Source: Blautia sp. MSJ-9
GTDB lineage: Bacteria > Bacillota > Clostridia > Lachnospirales > Lachnospiraceae
Length of the DNA: 64,000 nucleotides
Assembly: GCF_018919065.1 (NCBI RefSeq)
Contig: NZ_JAHLQG010000003.1
Span: forward strand, 62,001 to 126,000
Direction of reading: 5' to 3'
Part shown: piece by piece, positions 52,960 to 62,052 of the stretch
Position numbering within the stretch: position 1 is the stretch's first letter
Layout: each line of letters opens with the position of its first letter
The notes under the pieces: model-generated
Told to the model about the DNA's origin: nothing
Databases searched by the model: none
Seen by the model: the letters and a program-made list of their open reading frames with translations, nothing else
Position numbers and translations under genes: made by a program

Positions 52960-54900
52960 ATGATTGAGAAAATGAAGTTTCTGAGCATTACCGGTCCGAA
53001 AACCGATATTGACAGAGTGGTAAACACCTACCTATGCAAGTACGAAATCCATCTGGAAAATGCCCTTTCCGAGCTGACTGCAGTGGAGAGTCTTTCTCCC
53101 TTTATGGAGATTAATCCATATAAAGAAGCACTCACTACTGCTAACAGCTTTTATGAGGAGCTGACGGATACAAAGCAGATTTCCGCCCGATCAATGAATA
53201 CGGAAGAGGCATTAAATACCATCCGCCGGCTTCAGTCCGATTATCAGGAACTGAGCAATACCCGCGCGGATCTGGAGAGTCAGCTTGCAGCACTTGATGA
53301 ATCTTTGCGAGTGATCAGACCATTCAGAAACATCAATTACAACCTCTCCTCAATCCTGAAATTCCAGTTCATCCACTTCCGTTTCGGAAGAATTGAGAAG
53401 GAATATTATCAGAAATTTGAGAAGTATATTTATGAGAATCTGGACACAATCTTTATCAAATGTGACGAAGATGACCAGTATATCTGGGGTGTATATTTCG
53501 TGCCGGAACATGAAGCACAGAAGGTCAAAGCTGTCTATTCTTCCATGCATTTCGAGCGGATTTATATGCCGGATACTTATGAAGGGACTGCCAAATCAGC
53601 ATTCGAAGAACTCACCAAAAAACGCAGTGATGTAGCTGCCAGACTGGAGTCTGCGAACCAGAAAAAAGCTGATTTTCTCCAGCAGAATAAAGAAGATATC
53701 GCAGCATCCCGCAACGCGATCGCACAGCTTTCCGGCAACTTTGATGTGCGCAGACTTGCAGCATGTACCCATGGGGATAAGGATGTCTTCTATATTCTAT
53801 GTGGATGGATGACTGAGAAAGATGCACATTCTTTTCAGACAGATATCAAGGATGACAGCCGTATCTTCTGCATTATTGATGGTGAAGAAGACGAGCATCT
53901 GAAACCTGGCGTGCACCAGCAGCCGCCGACCAAATTAAAGAATCCGAAGCTGTTCAAACCTTTTGAAATGTATATCAAAATGTATGGCCTTCCAGCCTAC
54001 AATGAGATGGATCCGACATGGTTTGTGGCACTGACCTATTCCTTTATCTTCGGTGCAATGTTCGGTGATGTCGGACAGGGATTGTTGCTCTTTATCGGTG
54101 GTTTCCTGCTTTATAAATTTAAACATATCACACTGGCAGGTATCATCAGCTGCGCAGGTGTATTCTCCACATTCTTCGGATTTATGTTCGGAAGTATCTT
54201 CGGATTTGAAGATGTGATACCTGCCTTGTGGCTGCGTCCGATGAACAATATGATGTCTGTTCCGTTTATCGGAAAACTGAATACTGTATTTATCATTGCC
54301 ATTGGTTTTGGTATGGGAATCATCCTTTTATGTATGGTATTTAACATCTTAAACGCATGGAAAGCCGGAGATATCGAGCATATCTGGTTCGATACAAACT
54401 CCGTAGCAGGTCTGGTATTCTACGGATCCGCAGTTGTTTCCATCGCACTGATCCTGACCGGTCATACACTTCCGGGAGGAATCGTACTGTTTATCATGTT
54501 TGGTGTGCCGCTGATCCTGATTTTCCTGAAAGAGCCTCTCACAGCCCTTATCGAGAAGAAATCAGAAGTTATGCCGAAGGAAAAAGGAATGTTCATTGTA
54601 CAGGGACTTTTTGAAATGTTTGAAGTCCTGTTAAGCTACTTCTCCAATACCCTTTCCTTTGTCCGTATCGGAGCTTTCGCAGTCAGCCATGCAGCTATGA
54701 TGGAAGTTGTCCTCATGCTCGCAGGCGCGGAAAGCGGAAATCTTAACTGGGTAGTGGTAGTCCTTGGAAACCTTTTTGTATGCGGTATGGAAGGTCTGAT
54801 CGTAGGTATCCAGGTACTTCGTCTGGAATATTACGAAATGTTCAGCCGTTTCTACAAAGGTACGGGACGTAAATTTGAGCCATTCCGCTCCGTAAAATAA
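52960..54900 (+). CDS. ntpI: V-type ATP synthase subunit I (stator a-subunit)
   Basis: 646 residues. The N-terminal ~350 are cytoplasmic and coiled-coil rich (RRLQSDYQELSNTRADLESQ). The C-terminal half has about seven membrane helices, starting at FVALTYSFIFGAMFGDVGQG (~346) and ending near YYEMFSRFYKGTGRKFEP. The conserved arginine-bearing helix region (LLSYFSNTLSFVRIGAFAVS, ~555-575) faces the K ring and carries the ion-translocation Arg. Preceded by AACCAGGAGGTG. Complete. Confidence 0.96.
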   Translation: MIEKMKFLSITGPKTDIDRVVNTYLCKYEIHLENALSELTAVESLSPFMEINPYKEALTTANSFYEELTDTKQISARSMNTEEALNTIRRLQSDYQELSNTRADLESQLAALDESLRVIRPFRNINYNLSSILKFQFIHFRFGRIEKEYYQKFEKYIYENLDTIFIKCDEDDQYIWGVYFVPEHEAQKVKAVYSSMHFERIYMPDTYEGTAKSAFEELTKKRSDVAARLESANQKKADFLQQNKEDIAASRNAIAQLSGNFDVRRLAACTHGDKDVFYILCGWMTEKDAHSFQTDIKDDSRIFCIIDGEEDEHLKPGVHQQPPTKLKNPKLFKPFEMYIKMYGLPAYNEMDPTWFVALTYSFIFGAMFGDVGQGLLLFIGGFLLYKFKHITLAGIISCAGVFSTFFGFMFGSIFGFEDVIPALWLRPMNNMMSVPFIGKLNTVFIIAIGFGMGIILLCMVFNILNAWKAGDIEHIWFDTNSVAGLVFYGSAVVSIALILTGHTLPGGIVLFIMFGVPLILIFLKEPLTALIEKKSEVMPKEKGMFIVQGLFEMFEVLLSYFSNTLSFVRIGAFAVSHAAMMEVVLMLAGAESGNLNWVVVVLGNLFVCGMEGLIVGIQVLRLEYYEMFSRFYKGTGRKFEPFRSVK

Positions 54901-54939
54901 ACAAAGAAAAAATATCAAAACGTATAATACTTTTCAGTC

Positions 54940-55008
54940 AAGCGGATATTCGCAATCCGCTTCGCTACTTGCTCATAACCGAATAACTGCTTCGCAGTTT
55001 ATTCGGTT
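54940..55008 (+). promoter_or_regulatory. Two intercistronic hairpins before the K subunit gene
   Basis: AAGCGGAT/ATCCGCTT (54940-54962) is followed by AACCGAATAAACTGC-type arms closing on a UUCG loop (54978-55008; 14-bp stem, CTGC-TTCG-CAG). No T-run follows, so they are not obvious terminators. Hairpins at this place commonly raise stability or translation of the high-copy ring subunit mRNA. Confidence 0.7.
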
Positions 55009-55035
55009 AAAATAAAACCAAGAGGAGATTTAATT

Positions 55036-55467
55036 ATGACAACAATAGCACAGATTATTTTAGCAATCGCATTGGTACTCAGCATCATCCTTCCATTTGG
55101 ATACTATCTCATTGGCGAGAAAAACCGCGGTCGTTACAAAACAGCCATCGGCGTAAACGCATTCTTCTTCTTTGGCACAATGCTCATCGCCATCGCCGTA
55201 ATGTTCACAGGTGCTTCTTCTGTACAGGCTGCTGCCGGTTCTGAGGCAGGTCTTGCAACAGGTATGGGCTACATCGCAGCAGCCCTTGTAACCGGTCTTT
55301 CCTGTATCGGTGGTGGTATTGCCGTTGCCAGTGCGGCAAGCGCAGCTTTAGGCGCTATCAGCGAGGATCAGAGTATCCTTGGTAAATCCCTTATCTTCGT
55401 AGGTCTTGCAGAAGGTGTTGCCCTTTACGGACTGATCATCTCCTTCATGATCCTGGGACAGTTATAA
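55036..55467 (+). CDS. ntpK: V-type ATP synthase subunit K (proteolipid ring)
   Basis: 143 residues with four membrane helices (~5-28, ~38-60, ~75-100, ~118-143). The ion-binding glutamate lies in GLAEGVALYGLIISFMILGQL at the last helix. The K/c ring rotates as ions cross the membrane. The T-Q pair that coordinates Na+ in Enterococcus NtpK is not evident in the first hairpin, so coupling-ion identity (H+ or Na+) cannot be decided. Stop TAA is one nt before the next ATG. Confidence 0.95.
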   Translation: MTTIAQIILAIALVLSIILPFGYYLIGEKNRGRYKTAIGVNAFFFFGTMLIAIAVMFTGASSVQAAAGSEAGLATGMGYIAAALVTGLSCIGGGIAVASAASAALGAISEDQSILGKSLIFVGLAEGVALYGLIISFMILGQL

Positions 55468-55468
55468 G

Positions 55469-55777
55469 ATGCAGATGTTTTTGATCAGCGACAATATCGA
55501 TACCTACACAGGGATGAGACTGGCAGGTGTAGAGGGTGTAGTTGTTCACACACATGATGAATTAAAAGATGCTTTGCAGAAAGCCATCTCCAATAAAGAA
55601 ATCGGAATCATACTCCTGACCGAGAAATTCGGCCGGGAGTTTCCTGAAATTATTGACGATGTCAAACTTCATCACAAAACCCCTCTGATCATCGAAATCC
55701 CCGACAGGCACGGTACTGGACGCAAACCGGATTTTATTACCTCATATGTAAATGAGGCGATTGGACTAAAACTATAG
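55469..55777 (+). CDS. V-type ATP synthase subunit F
   Basis: 102 residues, the normal size. The pattern MFLISDNIDTYTGMRLAGVE, IGIILLTEKFGREFPEIID and PLIIEIPD matches subunit F of the central stalk (NtpG in Enterococcus hirae nomenclature), which contacts D and regulates rotation. One nt after subunit K and 12 nt before subunit E. Confidence 0.95.
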   Translation: MQMFLISDNIDTYTGMRLAGVEGVVVHTHDELKDALQKAISNKEIGIILLTEKFGREFPEIIDDVKLHHKTPLIIEIPDRHGTGRKPDFITSYVNEAIGLKL

Positions 55778-55789
55778 GCAGGTGTTAAC

Positions 55790-56377
55790 ATGACAATTGA
55801 TGAAAAACTCAGCCATTTTTATGATATCACTGTAGAAGATGCCCGCGCGAAAGCTGCCGCCATTCTTGAAGAGCACAGACAGACTCTGGAAAAAATGACA
55901 GAAGAGCGCAAGGCCCTCAGTGAGGAAAATGCCCAGGCACAGATCAAAGCAGAAACCGCCAATGCAAGACGTGAAGTAAACAAGGCGCTTTCCGCAGAAC
56001 AGCTCACGATCAAACGCGACTGGACCAAGAAACAGAATGATTTAAAAGAGAAAATCTTCTCTGAGGTAAAAGAACTTCTCAAATCCTTCACCAAAACTTC
56101 GGAATATGAAGATTATCTCAGTGAAAAGATCAAAGAGGCTCTGGACTTCGCCGAAAACGATGAAATCTCCATCTATCTTTCCCCGGAAGACAGCGCACTT
56201 TCAGAGAAGCTTCAACAGCGCACAGGCGCAGCCATCCAGCTCGCCAAAGACTCTTTCCTTGGCGGTATCCGCGCCACGATTCCTCACAAGAACATCCTGA
56301 TCGATCACTCTTTTGCAGGAAATTTCGAGGCAGCATACAAAGAATTCAAGTTTGACGGAGGACCAGAACATGAGTAA
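55790..56377 (+). CDS. ntpE: V-type ATP synthase subunit E
   Basis: 195 residues. The N-terminal ~105 are a long charged helix (ARAKAAAILEEHRQTLEKMT, NARREVNKALSAEQ) pairing with the stalk subunit; the rest is the globular domain that binds the catalytic head (YLSPEDSALSEKLQQ, SFLGGIRATIPHKNILIDHS). Family-typical. Its stop overlaps the ATG of subunit A by 8 nt (ATGAGTAA). Confidence 0.94.
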   Translation: MTIDEKLSHFYDITVEDARAKAAAILEEHRQTLEKMTEERKALSEENAQAQIKAETANARREVNKALSAEQLTIKRDWTKKQNDLKEKIFSEVKELLKSFTKTSEYEDYLSEKIKEALDFAENDEISIYLSPEDSALSEKLQQRTGAAIQLAKDSFLGGIRATIPHKNILIDHSFAGNFEAAYKEFKFDGGPEHE

Positions 56378-58142
56378 TACAGGTATTATCTACGGTGTCA
56401 ATGGCCCCGTCATTTATCTAAAGGGCGACAACGGATTTAAAATCTCCGAGATGGTTTATGTAGGTCCGGAACATCTGGTAGGTGAGATCATTGGCCTGAA
56501 AAAAGGCATGACCACCGTACAGGTTTTCGAAGAAACTACAGGACTCAAACCAGGAGATACAGTTACAGGTACAGGAGATGCAATCTCTGTACTTCTCGGA
56601 CCTGGAATCATTCACAACATCTTTGACGGTATCCAGCGTCCCCTGGAAGAAATTGCCAAAGCGTCAGGCAAATATATTTCCCGAGGTGTCAGTGTAGACT
56701 CCCTTGACACAGAAAAGAAGTGGAAAACACACATCACAGTAAAAGAAGGAGATGTCGTAGGACCTGGTTCTATCATCGCAGAAACCCAGGAAACCGATTC
56801 TATCCTTCATAAATCCATGGTACCTCCGAACCTCACAGAGGCTACCGTTATCCATGCAGCTCCTGACGGAGCATACACCATTCTGGAACCGATCGTAACC
56901 ATTCAGTTCGCAGACGGAACTACCAAAGATCTGGCACTTGCACAGAAATGGCCGATCCGTATCCCGAGACCAACCCACAAACGTTTCCCTGCAAGTGTTC
57001 CGCTTGTCACAGGCCAGCGTATCCTGGATACCCTTTTCCCGATCGCAAAGGGCGGTACTGCCGCTGTTCCGGGAGGTTTCGGTACAGGTAAAACAATGAC
57101 ACAGCATCAGATCGCGAAATGGTCTGACGCAGACATCATCATCTACATTGGATGCGGAGAACGTGGAAACGAGATGACTCAGGTTCTGGAAGACTTCAGC
57201 AAGCTGATCGACCCGAAATCCGGAAACCTGATGATGGACAGAACCACACTGATCGCCAATACTTCCAACATGCCTGTTGCGGCACGTGAAGCTTCTATTT
57301 ATACAGGTGTTACCCTTGCAGAATACTACCGTGACATGGGCTATGATGTAGCCATCATGGCAGACTCCACTTCCCGTTGGGCAGAAGCGCTTCGAGAACT
57401 GTCCGGACGTCTGGAAGAAATGCCTGCTGAGGAAGGTTTCCCTGCATATCTGGCATCCAAGCTGTCCGCATTCTATGAGCGTGCAGGAATGATGCAGAAC
57501 CTAAACGGAACGGAAGGCTCTGTCTCCATTATCGGAGCAGTTTCCCCTCAGGGTGGTGACTTCTCAGAGCCTGTTACTCAGAATACCAAACGTTTCGTCC
57601 GCTGCTTCTGGGGACTGGACAAATCCCTTGCCTATGCCCGTCACTTCCCTGCCATCCACTGGCTCACCAGCTACAGTGAATATCTGGAAGACCTGACACC
57701 TTGGTACAGAGAACACGTTTCCCCGAAATTCGTGGCAGACAGAAATCAGCTCATGGCTATTCTGAACCAGGAGAGCTCCCTGATGGAGATCGTTAAACTG
57801 ATCGGAAGCGACGTTCTTCCAGATGATCAGAAACTGACCCTGGAAATTGCCAGAGTTATCCGTCTGGGATTCCTCCAGCAGAACGCTTTCCACGCAGAAG
57901 ATACCTGCGTGCCGATGGAAAAACAGTTCAAAATGATGGAAACGATCCTCTATCTCTACGAAAAATGCCGCGCACTCATCAACCGTGGAATGCCGGTTTC
58001 CGTACTGAAAGAGGGTAACAACATCTTTGAAAGAATCATTTCTATTAAATATGATGTAGCAAACAACCAGCTTGATAAATTCGACCAGTACATGCAGGAC
58101 ATTGATACTTTCTATAACAATATAATGGAAAAGAACGGCTGA
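56370..58142 (+). CDS. ntpA: V-type ATP synthase subunit A (catalytic)
   Basis: 590 residues from ATG 56370, chosen for GGAGGACC 8 nt upstream and conserved MSNTGIIYGVNGPVIYLKGD. A longer frame upstream lies inside subunit E. Walker A is GGFGTGKT (near 235), Walker B YDVAIMADSTSRWAEALREL, and the A-specific insertion (~115-185) is present. Hydrolyses or synthesises ATP with B at the hexamer interface. Complete. Confidence 0.98.
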   Translation: MSNTGIIYGVNGPVIYLKGDNGFKISEMVYVGPEHLVGEIIGLKKGMTTVQVFEETTGLKPGDTVTGTGDAISVLLGPGIIHNIFDGIQRPLEEIAKASGKYISRGVSVDSLDTEKKWKTHITVKEGDVVGPGSIIAETQETDSILHKSMVPPNLTEATVIHAAPDGAYTILEPIVTIQFADGTTKDLALAQKWPIRIPRPTHKRFPASVPLVTGQRILDTLFPIAKGGTAAVPGGFGTGKTMTQHQIAKWSDADIIIYIGCGERGNEMTQVLEDFSKLIDPKSGNLMMDRTTLIANTSNMPVAAREASIYTGVTLAEYYRDMGYDVAIMADSTSRWAEALRELSGRLEEMPAEEGFPAYLASKLSAFYERAGMMQNLNGTEGSVSIIGAVSPQGGDFSEPVTQNTKRFVRCFWGLDKSLAYARHFPAIHWLTSYSEYLEDLTPWYREHVSPKFVADRNQLMAILNQESSLMEIVKLIGSDVLPDDQKLTLEIARVIRLGFLQQNAFHAEDTCVPMEKQFKMMETILYLYEKCRALINRGMPVSVLKEGNNIFERIISIKYDVANNQLDKFDQYMQDIDTFYNNIMEKNG

Positions 58143-58156
58143 TGCCGTAATGATTG

Positions 58157-58251
58157 CTATCCATGACCGTTCTGAATTTATATGATCAGCCGGGTTCTTA
58201 CGTGCAAGCACGACAAACCTGTCTGATCATATAAATTCGGCCATGGATAGT
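58157..58251 (+). promoter_or_regulatory. Long intercistronic hairpin between ntpA and ntpB
   Basis: CTATCCATG and GAATTTATATGATCAG pair with CTGATCATATAAATTC and CCATGGATAG to form a ~30-bp stem with a GTGC/GCAC inner part. The right arm ends 18 nt before ATG of subunit B. No T-run follows. Confidence 0.75.
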
Positions 58252-58269
58252 AACAGAGAGGAGAAGTTT

Positions 58270-59652
58270 ATGGCAATTGAATATTTAGGCTTAAGCGAAA
58301 TAAACGGACCTCTGGTGGTCCTGGAAGGCGTCAAGAATGCCTCCTATGAGGAAATCGTAGAATTCCACATGGATGACGGGACTCGCAAGATCGGCCGTAT
58401 TATTGAGATTTATGAGGACAAAGCCGTTATCCAGGTTTTCGAAGGAACAGACAGCATGTCCTTAAGCAATACCCACACAAGACTGACCGGACATCTAATG
58501 GAGATCGGGCTTTCCCCTGAAATCCTTGGACGTACTTTCAACGGTATCGGCCAGCCGATCGATGGTCTGGGTGATATCACCCCGGAAGTTAAGTTAAACA
58601 TCAACGGTCTGCCACTGAACCCGGTAGCTCGTGAATATCCACGAAACTATATCAACACCGGTATTTCCGCAATCGACGGACTGACCACCCTGATCCGTGG
58701 ACAGAAACTTCCGATCTTTTCCGGAAACGGTCTTCCTCACGATAAACTGGCTGCACAGATCGTACAGCAGGCATCTCTGGGAGAGGATTCCGATGAGAAA
58801 TTTGCCATTGTTTTCGCAGCAATGGGCGTGAAATACGATGTAGCAGAATTTTTCCGCCGTACTTTCGAGGAAAGCGGAGCTGCAGACCACGTAGTTATGT
58901 TCCTGAACCTTGCCAATGACCCGGTTGTTGAGCGTCTTCTTACCCCGAAGATCGCCCTCACTGCCGCAGAGTATCTCGCTTTTGAAAAAGGGATGCACAT
59001 CCTGGTCATCCTGACAGATATCACTTCTTTCTGCGAGGCCATGCGAGAGGTTTCCTCCTCCAAAGGTGAGATCCCGTCCCGTAAAGGTTATCCGGGTTAT
59101 CTGTACAGTGAACTTGCAACCCTGTACGAACGTGCAGGTATCGTAAAAGGCAAACCAGGTTCTGTAACTCAGATTCCGATCCTGACCATGCCAAACGATG
59201 ACATCACCCACCCGATCCCTGACCTTACCGGTTACATCACCGAGGGTCAGATCGTACTGGACAGACAGCTTCACGGACAGGCAATCTACCCGCCGATCAA
59301 CGTACTGCCGTCCCTTTCCCGTCTGATGAAAGACGGTATCGGTGAAGGCTACACCAGAGCTGATCATCAGGACGTAGCAAACCAGCTCTTCTCCTGCTAT
59401 GCAAAAGTTGGAGATGCCAGAGCTCTTGCTTCCGTTATCGGTGAAGATGAGCTTTCCCCGCTGGATAAACGTTATCTGGTATTTGGTAAAGCTTTTGAGA
59501 GTGAATTTGTCGGTCAGTCCGAGACAGAGAACCGAAGCATCACCGAAACTCTTGATAAAGGCTGGGAGCTTCTGGGACTTCTTCCTAAGGAAGAACTTGA
59601 CCGAATCGATACGAAGATCCTCGACAAGTACTATCACGAAACAGTACGCTAA
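58270..59652 (+). CDS. ntpB: V-type ATP synthase subunit B
   Basis: 460 residues from ATG 58270 (GAGGAG with a 6-nt gap; an in-frame ATG at 58243 sits in the hairpin and adds nine non-conserved residues). The sequence [20 protein letters not shown] and [14 protein letters not shown] is typical of subunit B, the non-catalytic partner in the A3B3 head. It lacks a Walker A, having [17 protein letters not shown] at that place, as is normal. Complete. Confidence 0.98.
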   Translation: MAIEYLGLSEINGPLVVLEGVKNASYEEIVEFHMDDGTRKIGRIIEIYEDKAVIQVFEGTDSMSLSNTHTRLTGHLMEIGLSPEILGRTFNGIGQPIDGLGDITPEVKLNINGLPLNPVAREYPRNYINTGISAIDGLTTLIRGQKLPIFSGNGLPHDKLAAQIVQQASLGEDSDEKFAIVFAAMGVKYDVAEFFRRTFEESGAADHVVMFLNLANDPVVERLLTPKIALTAAEYLAFEKGMHILVILTDITSFCEAMREVSSSKGEIPSRKGYPGYLYSELATLYERAGIVKGKPGSVTQIPILTMPNDDITHPIPDLTGYITEGQIVLDRQLHGQAIYPPINVLPSLSRLMKDGIGEGYTRADHQDVANQLFSCYAKVGDARALASVIGEDELSPLDKRYLVFGKAFESEFVGQSETENRSITETLDKGWELLGLLPKEELDRIDTKILDKYYHETVR

Positions 59653-59670
59653 AAGAAGCGAGGTGATTGA

Positions 59671-60288
59671 ATGGATCCGAATACCTTCCCCACCAAGGGA
59701 AACCTGATACTTGCCAAGAACTCACTGAAACTTTCCCGCCAGGGCTATGAGCTGATGGACAAGAAGCGTAACATCCTGATCCGAGAGATGATGGATCTGA
59801 TCGATCAGGCCAAAGATATCCAGACACAGATCGATGTGACTTTCCGTGCCGCCTATGCAGCATTGCAGAAGGCCAACATGGAGATCGGTATCGCCTTTGT
59901 CCAACAGATCGCGTGTACAGTTCCGATTGAGAACTCCATCCGCATCAAAACCCGAAGCGTTATGGGTACAGAAATTCCCCTTGTAGAATATGACAAAACA
60001 AGCAATACACCAACCTACGCTTATTACAGCACAAAGATGTCCCTGGACGAAGCCAAAGCCGCCTTTGAAAAGGTAAAAGAACTGTCCATCCGCCTGTCCA
60101 TGGTGGAAAACGCAGCTATCCGCCTTGCAGCGAACATTAAAAAGACCCAGAAACGTGCCAACGCACTGAAGAATATCACCATTCCAAAGTACGAAGCACT
60201 GACCAAGGACATCCAGAATGCTCTGGAAGAGAAAGAACGTGAAGAGTTCACCCGTTTGAAAGTCATTAAACGAATGAAGCAGAAATAA
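59671..60288 (+). CDS. ntpD: V-type ATP synthase subunit D (central rotor)
   Basis: 205 residues, mostly two long helices (KGNLILAKNSLKLSRQGYEL, AAIRLAANIKKTQKRANALK). Subunit D is the rotor shaft inside A3B3. The loop SVMGTEIPLVEYDKTSN is conserved. Ribosome site AGCGAGGTG. Last gene of the operon. Confidence 0.97.
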   Translation: MDPNTFPTKGNLILAKNSLKLSRQGYELMDKKRNILIREMMDLIDQAKDIQTQIDVTFRAAYAALQKANMEIGIAFVQQIACTVPIENSIRIKTRSVMGTEIPLVEYDKTSNTPTYAYYSTKMSLDEAKAAFEKVKELSIRLSMVENAAIRLAANIKKTQKRANALKNITIPKYEALTKDIQNALEEKEREEFTRLKVIKRMKQK

Positions 60289-60368
60289 TCTTAAAAACAA
60301 TATCGTAACTGTTCCGTACTTTCATAGTTAAGCGACTGCTGAATAGTTACTAAATATCAAAATATTTT

Positions 60369-60416
60369 AAGCAGTTAAATGGAGATTTTATCATCCATTT
60401 AGCTGCTTTTACTTTT
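60369..60416 (+). terminator. V-ATPase operon terminator
   Basis: AAGCAGTTAAATGGA pairs with TCCATTTAGCTGCTT and is followed by TTACTTTTT, about 80 bp after ntpD. Confidence 0.85.
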
Positions 60417-60436
60417 TCCAGTCACAATATACGTTA

Positions 60437-60877
60437 TGTGGAATGTGGATAACACTTGTGGAAAGTTATCCCCAGACAATTATATTTTGTGTATCTCTCA
60501 TCCACATCTGGCTCTCCTATGTGGAAATTTCCGTCTACCCACGCCTGGATTCTTTTTTTATGTGTTGTTGTATATTTCGGCATAATATCTTTTATAATAT
60601 TCTGATTATTTATCTGTATATTGCTATATTTTGTCTTTTGCAGATAATATTATATGTTTTTTAGAATATAAAAAAGTCAATAGATTTTGTTATTTTTTTA
60701 TCCGGAAATGTCGATTTATCATTTTACACAAAACATTTGTTTCTTTTTCACTTATGTAAATCAAGTATTCCACACACATAAAATGTGGATAATGTGGATA
60801 ACTTTGTGTATAACTTTAATTTACAGGCTTTTCCATACATCCGCTATGTGGATAGAGTGTGTACGACTTTATCCACT
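60437..60877. promoter_or_regulatory. Cluster of DnaA-box-like sequences in AT-rich DNA
   Basis: Perfect TGTGGATAA (reverse of TTATCCACA) at 60444-60452, 60784-60792 and 60793-60801, the latter two directly adjacent. One-mismatch copies at 60466-60474, 60498-60506, 60805-60813, 60847-60855 and 60869-60877. The surrounding 600 bp is very AT-rich and has no convincing gene. Such density is otherwise expected at oriC or at a DnaA-titrating locus; no dnaA, dnaN, rpmH or parAB lies in the window. Confidence 0.65.
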
Positions 60878-61040
60878 TTTCCCACCCTTCGACATTCTTT
60901 GTGCAATTTGTCGAATCCGATATTTTGGTATCTTTTCCTGTTGTAATATATATTTTATGTACTCAGAGTCAAACGGATAAAAACGTGAAACCATGCGTTA
61001 GGGTTTTTACTGCTTTTAGGTGTTTGGCAGTTGACTAACG

Positions 61041-61078
61041 AAAAACGCTCTGCTAACAAATAATAGTTAACAGAGCGT
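61041..61078 (-). terminator. Terminator after NlpC/P60 gene
   Basis: On the minus strand ACGCTCTGTTAAC pairs with GTTAGCAGAGCGT, then TTTTTCG. 14 bp past the stop codon. Confidence 0.85.
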
Positions 61079-61091
61079 AAATCACTTTGCA

Positions 61092-61817
61092 TTATTCCAT
61101 AAACGTTCCGATCACTGCCGGCTGCTCATAATCATAATTGGAAATCTTAATTCCTGTAGCAGCACCACTTGCATGGATGATCTTACCATCACCAATATAA
61201 AGTGCCACATGATCCACATAACCATTTCCATAGAATACCAGATCACCAGGCTCAATCTGACTGATATCTTTCTTTGTAGAAGCAGCACACTGATCTGCTG
61301 CTACACGTGGAAGGCTGTAACCAAAGTTTGCAAATACAGACATTACAAATCCGGAACAGTCTGCACCATTTGTAAGGCTTGTTCCGCCGTATACATAAGG
61401 ATTTCCCTCGAACTGCAGTGCAAAATCAACAACTGCCTGTCTCTTAGCCACACGCTGTGCCTCTGCCTCTTCTTCCGCTTTCTTTCTGGCATCTTCAACC
61501 GTCTGCTGGATAGCTTCCAGTGCTGCAGTTTTGTCCTGCTCTGCCTGTTCAGATGCTTTCTCTGCTTTCTCTACTCTGCGTTCTTCACGAATCTGAGCAG
61601 CCTCCTCTTCTTTCTCCACAAACTTCTGAGTCTCCTCTTCGGTCTGCTTCGCAAGGGCACTTGCCAGGGCGCTTACGCTTCCTGTTGCATCACTGCTCTC
61701 TGTTCCGTCTGTAAATATCTGCTCACCGTCATCAAACTGTGCCGCACTTACTCCCTGTGTCAGAACCATCGAAGAAACTGCTGCTGCCATTAAAATTGCT
61801 TTTATTTTATTACTCAT
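61092..61817 (-). CDS. Secreted NlpC/P60 peptidoglycan endopeptidase
   Basis: 241 residues. Signal peptide at 1-~26 (ILMAAAVSSMVLTQGVSAAQ). A charged coiled-coil spacer (~50-125, KEEEAAQIREERRVEKAEKA) precedes the C-terminal C40 peptidase domain (~128-241). The catalytic Cys is in GADCSGFVM, the His in YVDHVALYIGDGK, and the third polar residue is the His of HASG. It should cleave D-glutamyl-diaminopimelate-type stem peptides in cell-wall turnover. The domain order (coil then NlpC) is that of CwlO/p60-type lytic enzymes. Its leader to the left of ATG holds no regulatory hairpin I can support. Confidence 0.93.
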   Translation of the reverse strand: MSNKIKAILMAAAVSSMVLTQGVSAAQFDDGEQIFTDGTESSDATGSVSALASALAKQTEEETQKFVEKEEEAAQIREERRVEKAEKASEQAEQDKTAALEAIQQTVEDARKKAEEEAEAQRVAKRQAVVDFALQFEGNPYVYGGTSLTNGADCSGFVMSVFANFGYSLPRVAADQCAASTKKDISQIEPGDLVFYGNGYVDHVALYIGDGKIIHASGAATGIKISNYDYEQPAVIGTFME

Positions 61818-61960
61818 TTACTGATCTACTCCTTATAACATACACATTATCATTTTCACTATCTGTAAAATAATATTTTCCAATGCGTAATTATTACATA
61901 TTTGTTACATTTCGTTACGCATTTGTGTATGTTATCATAGGATCTATTTTTTGTCAAATG

Positions 61961-61991
61961 AAAAAAGTGTGAAGAACACTTTCACACTTTT
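61961..61991 (-). terminator. trxB terminator
   Basis: On the minus strand AAAAGTGTGAA pairs with TTCACACTTTT, followed by TTCATTTG. ~60 bp past trxB. Confidence 0.8.
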
Positions 61992-62052
61992 CCATCAAGA
62001 CCAGTTATTCGGTTATAAGCAATCAGCAAAACAGATAATTTTATCCTCTCTA

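Noticed and set aside
60437-60877. Calling the DnaA-box cluster the chromosomal origin
   Set aside because: No dnaA, dnaN, rpmH or gyrase genes are near, and gene orientation does not switch here. I report only a box cluster.
60443-60980. Two plus-strand frames (73 and 97 codons) in the AT-rich stretch
   Set aside because: Phenylalanine/isoleucine-rich composition typical of AT-rich non-coding DNA, and no ribosome sites.
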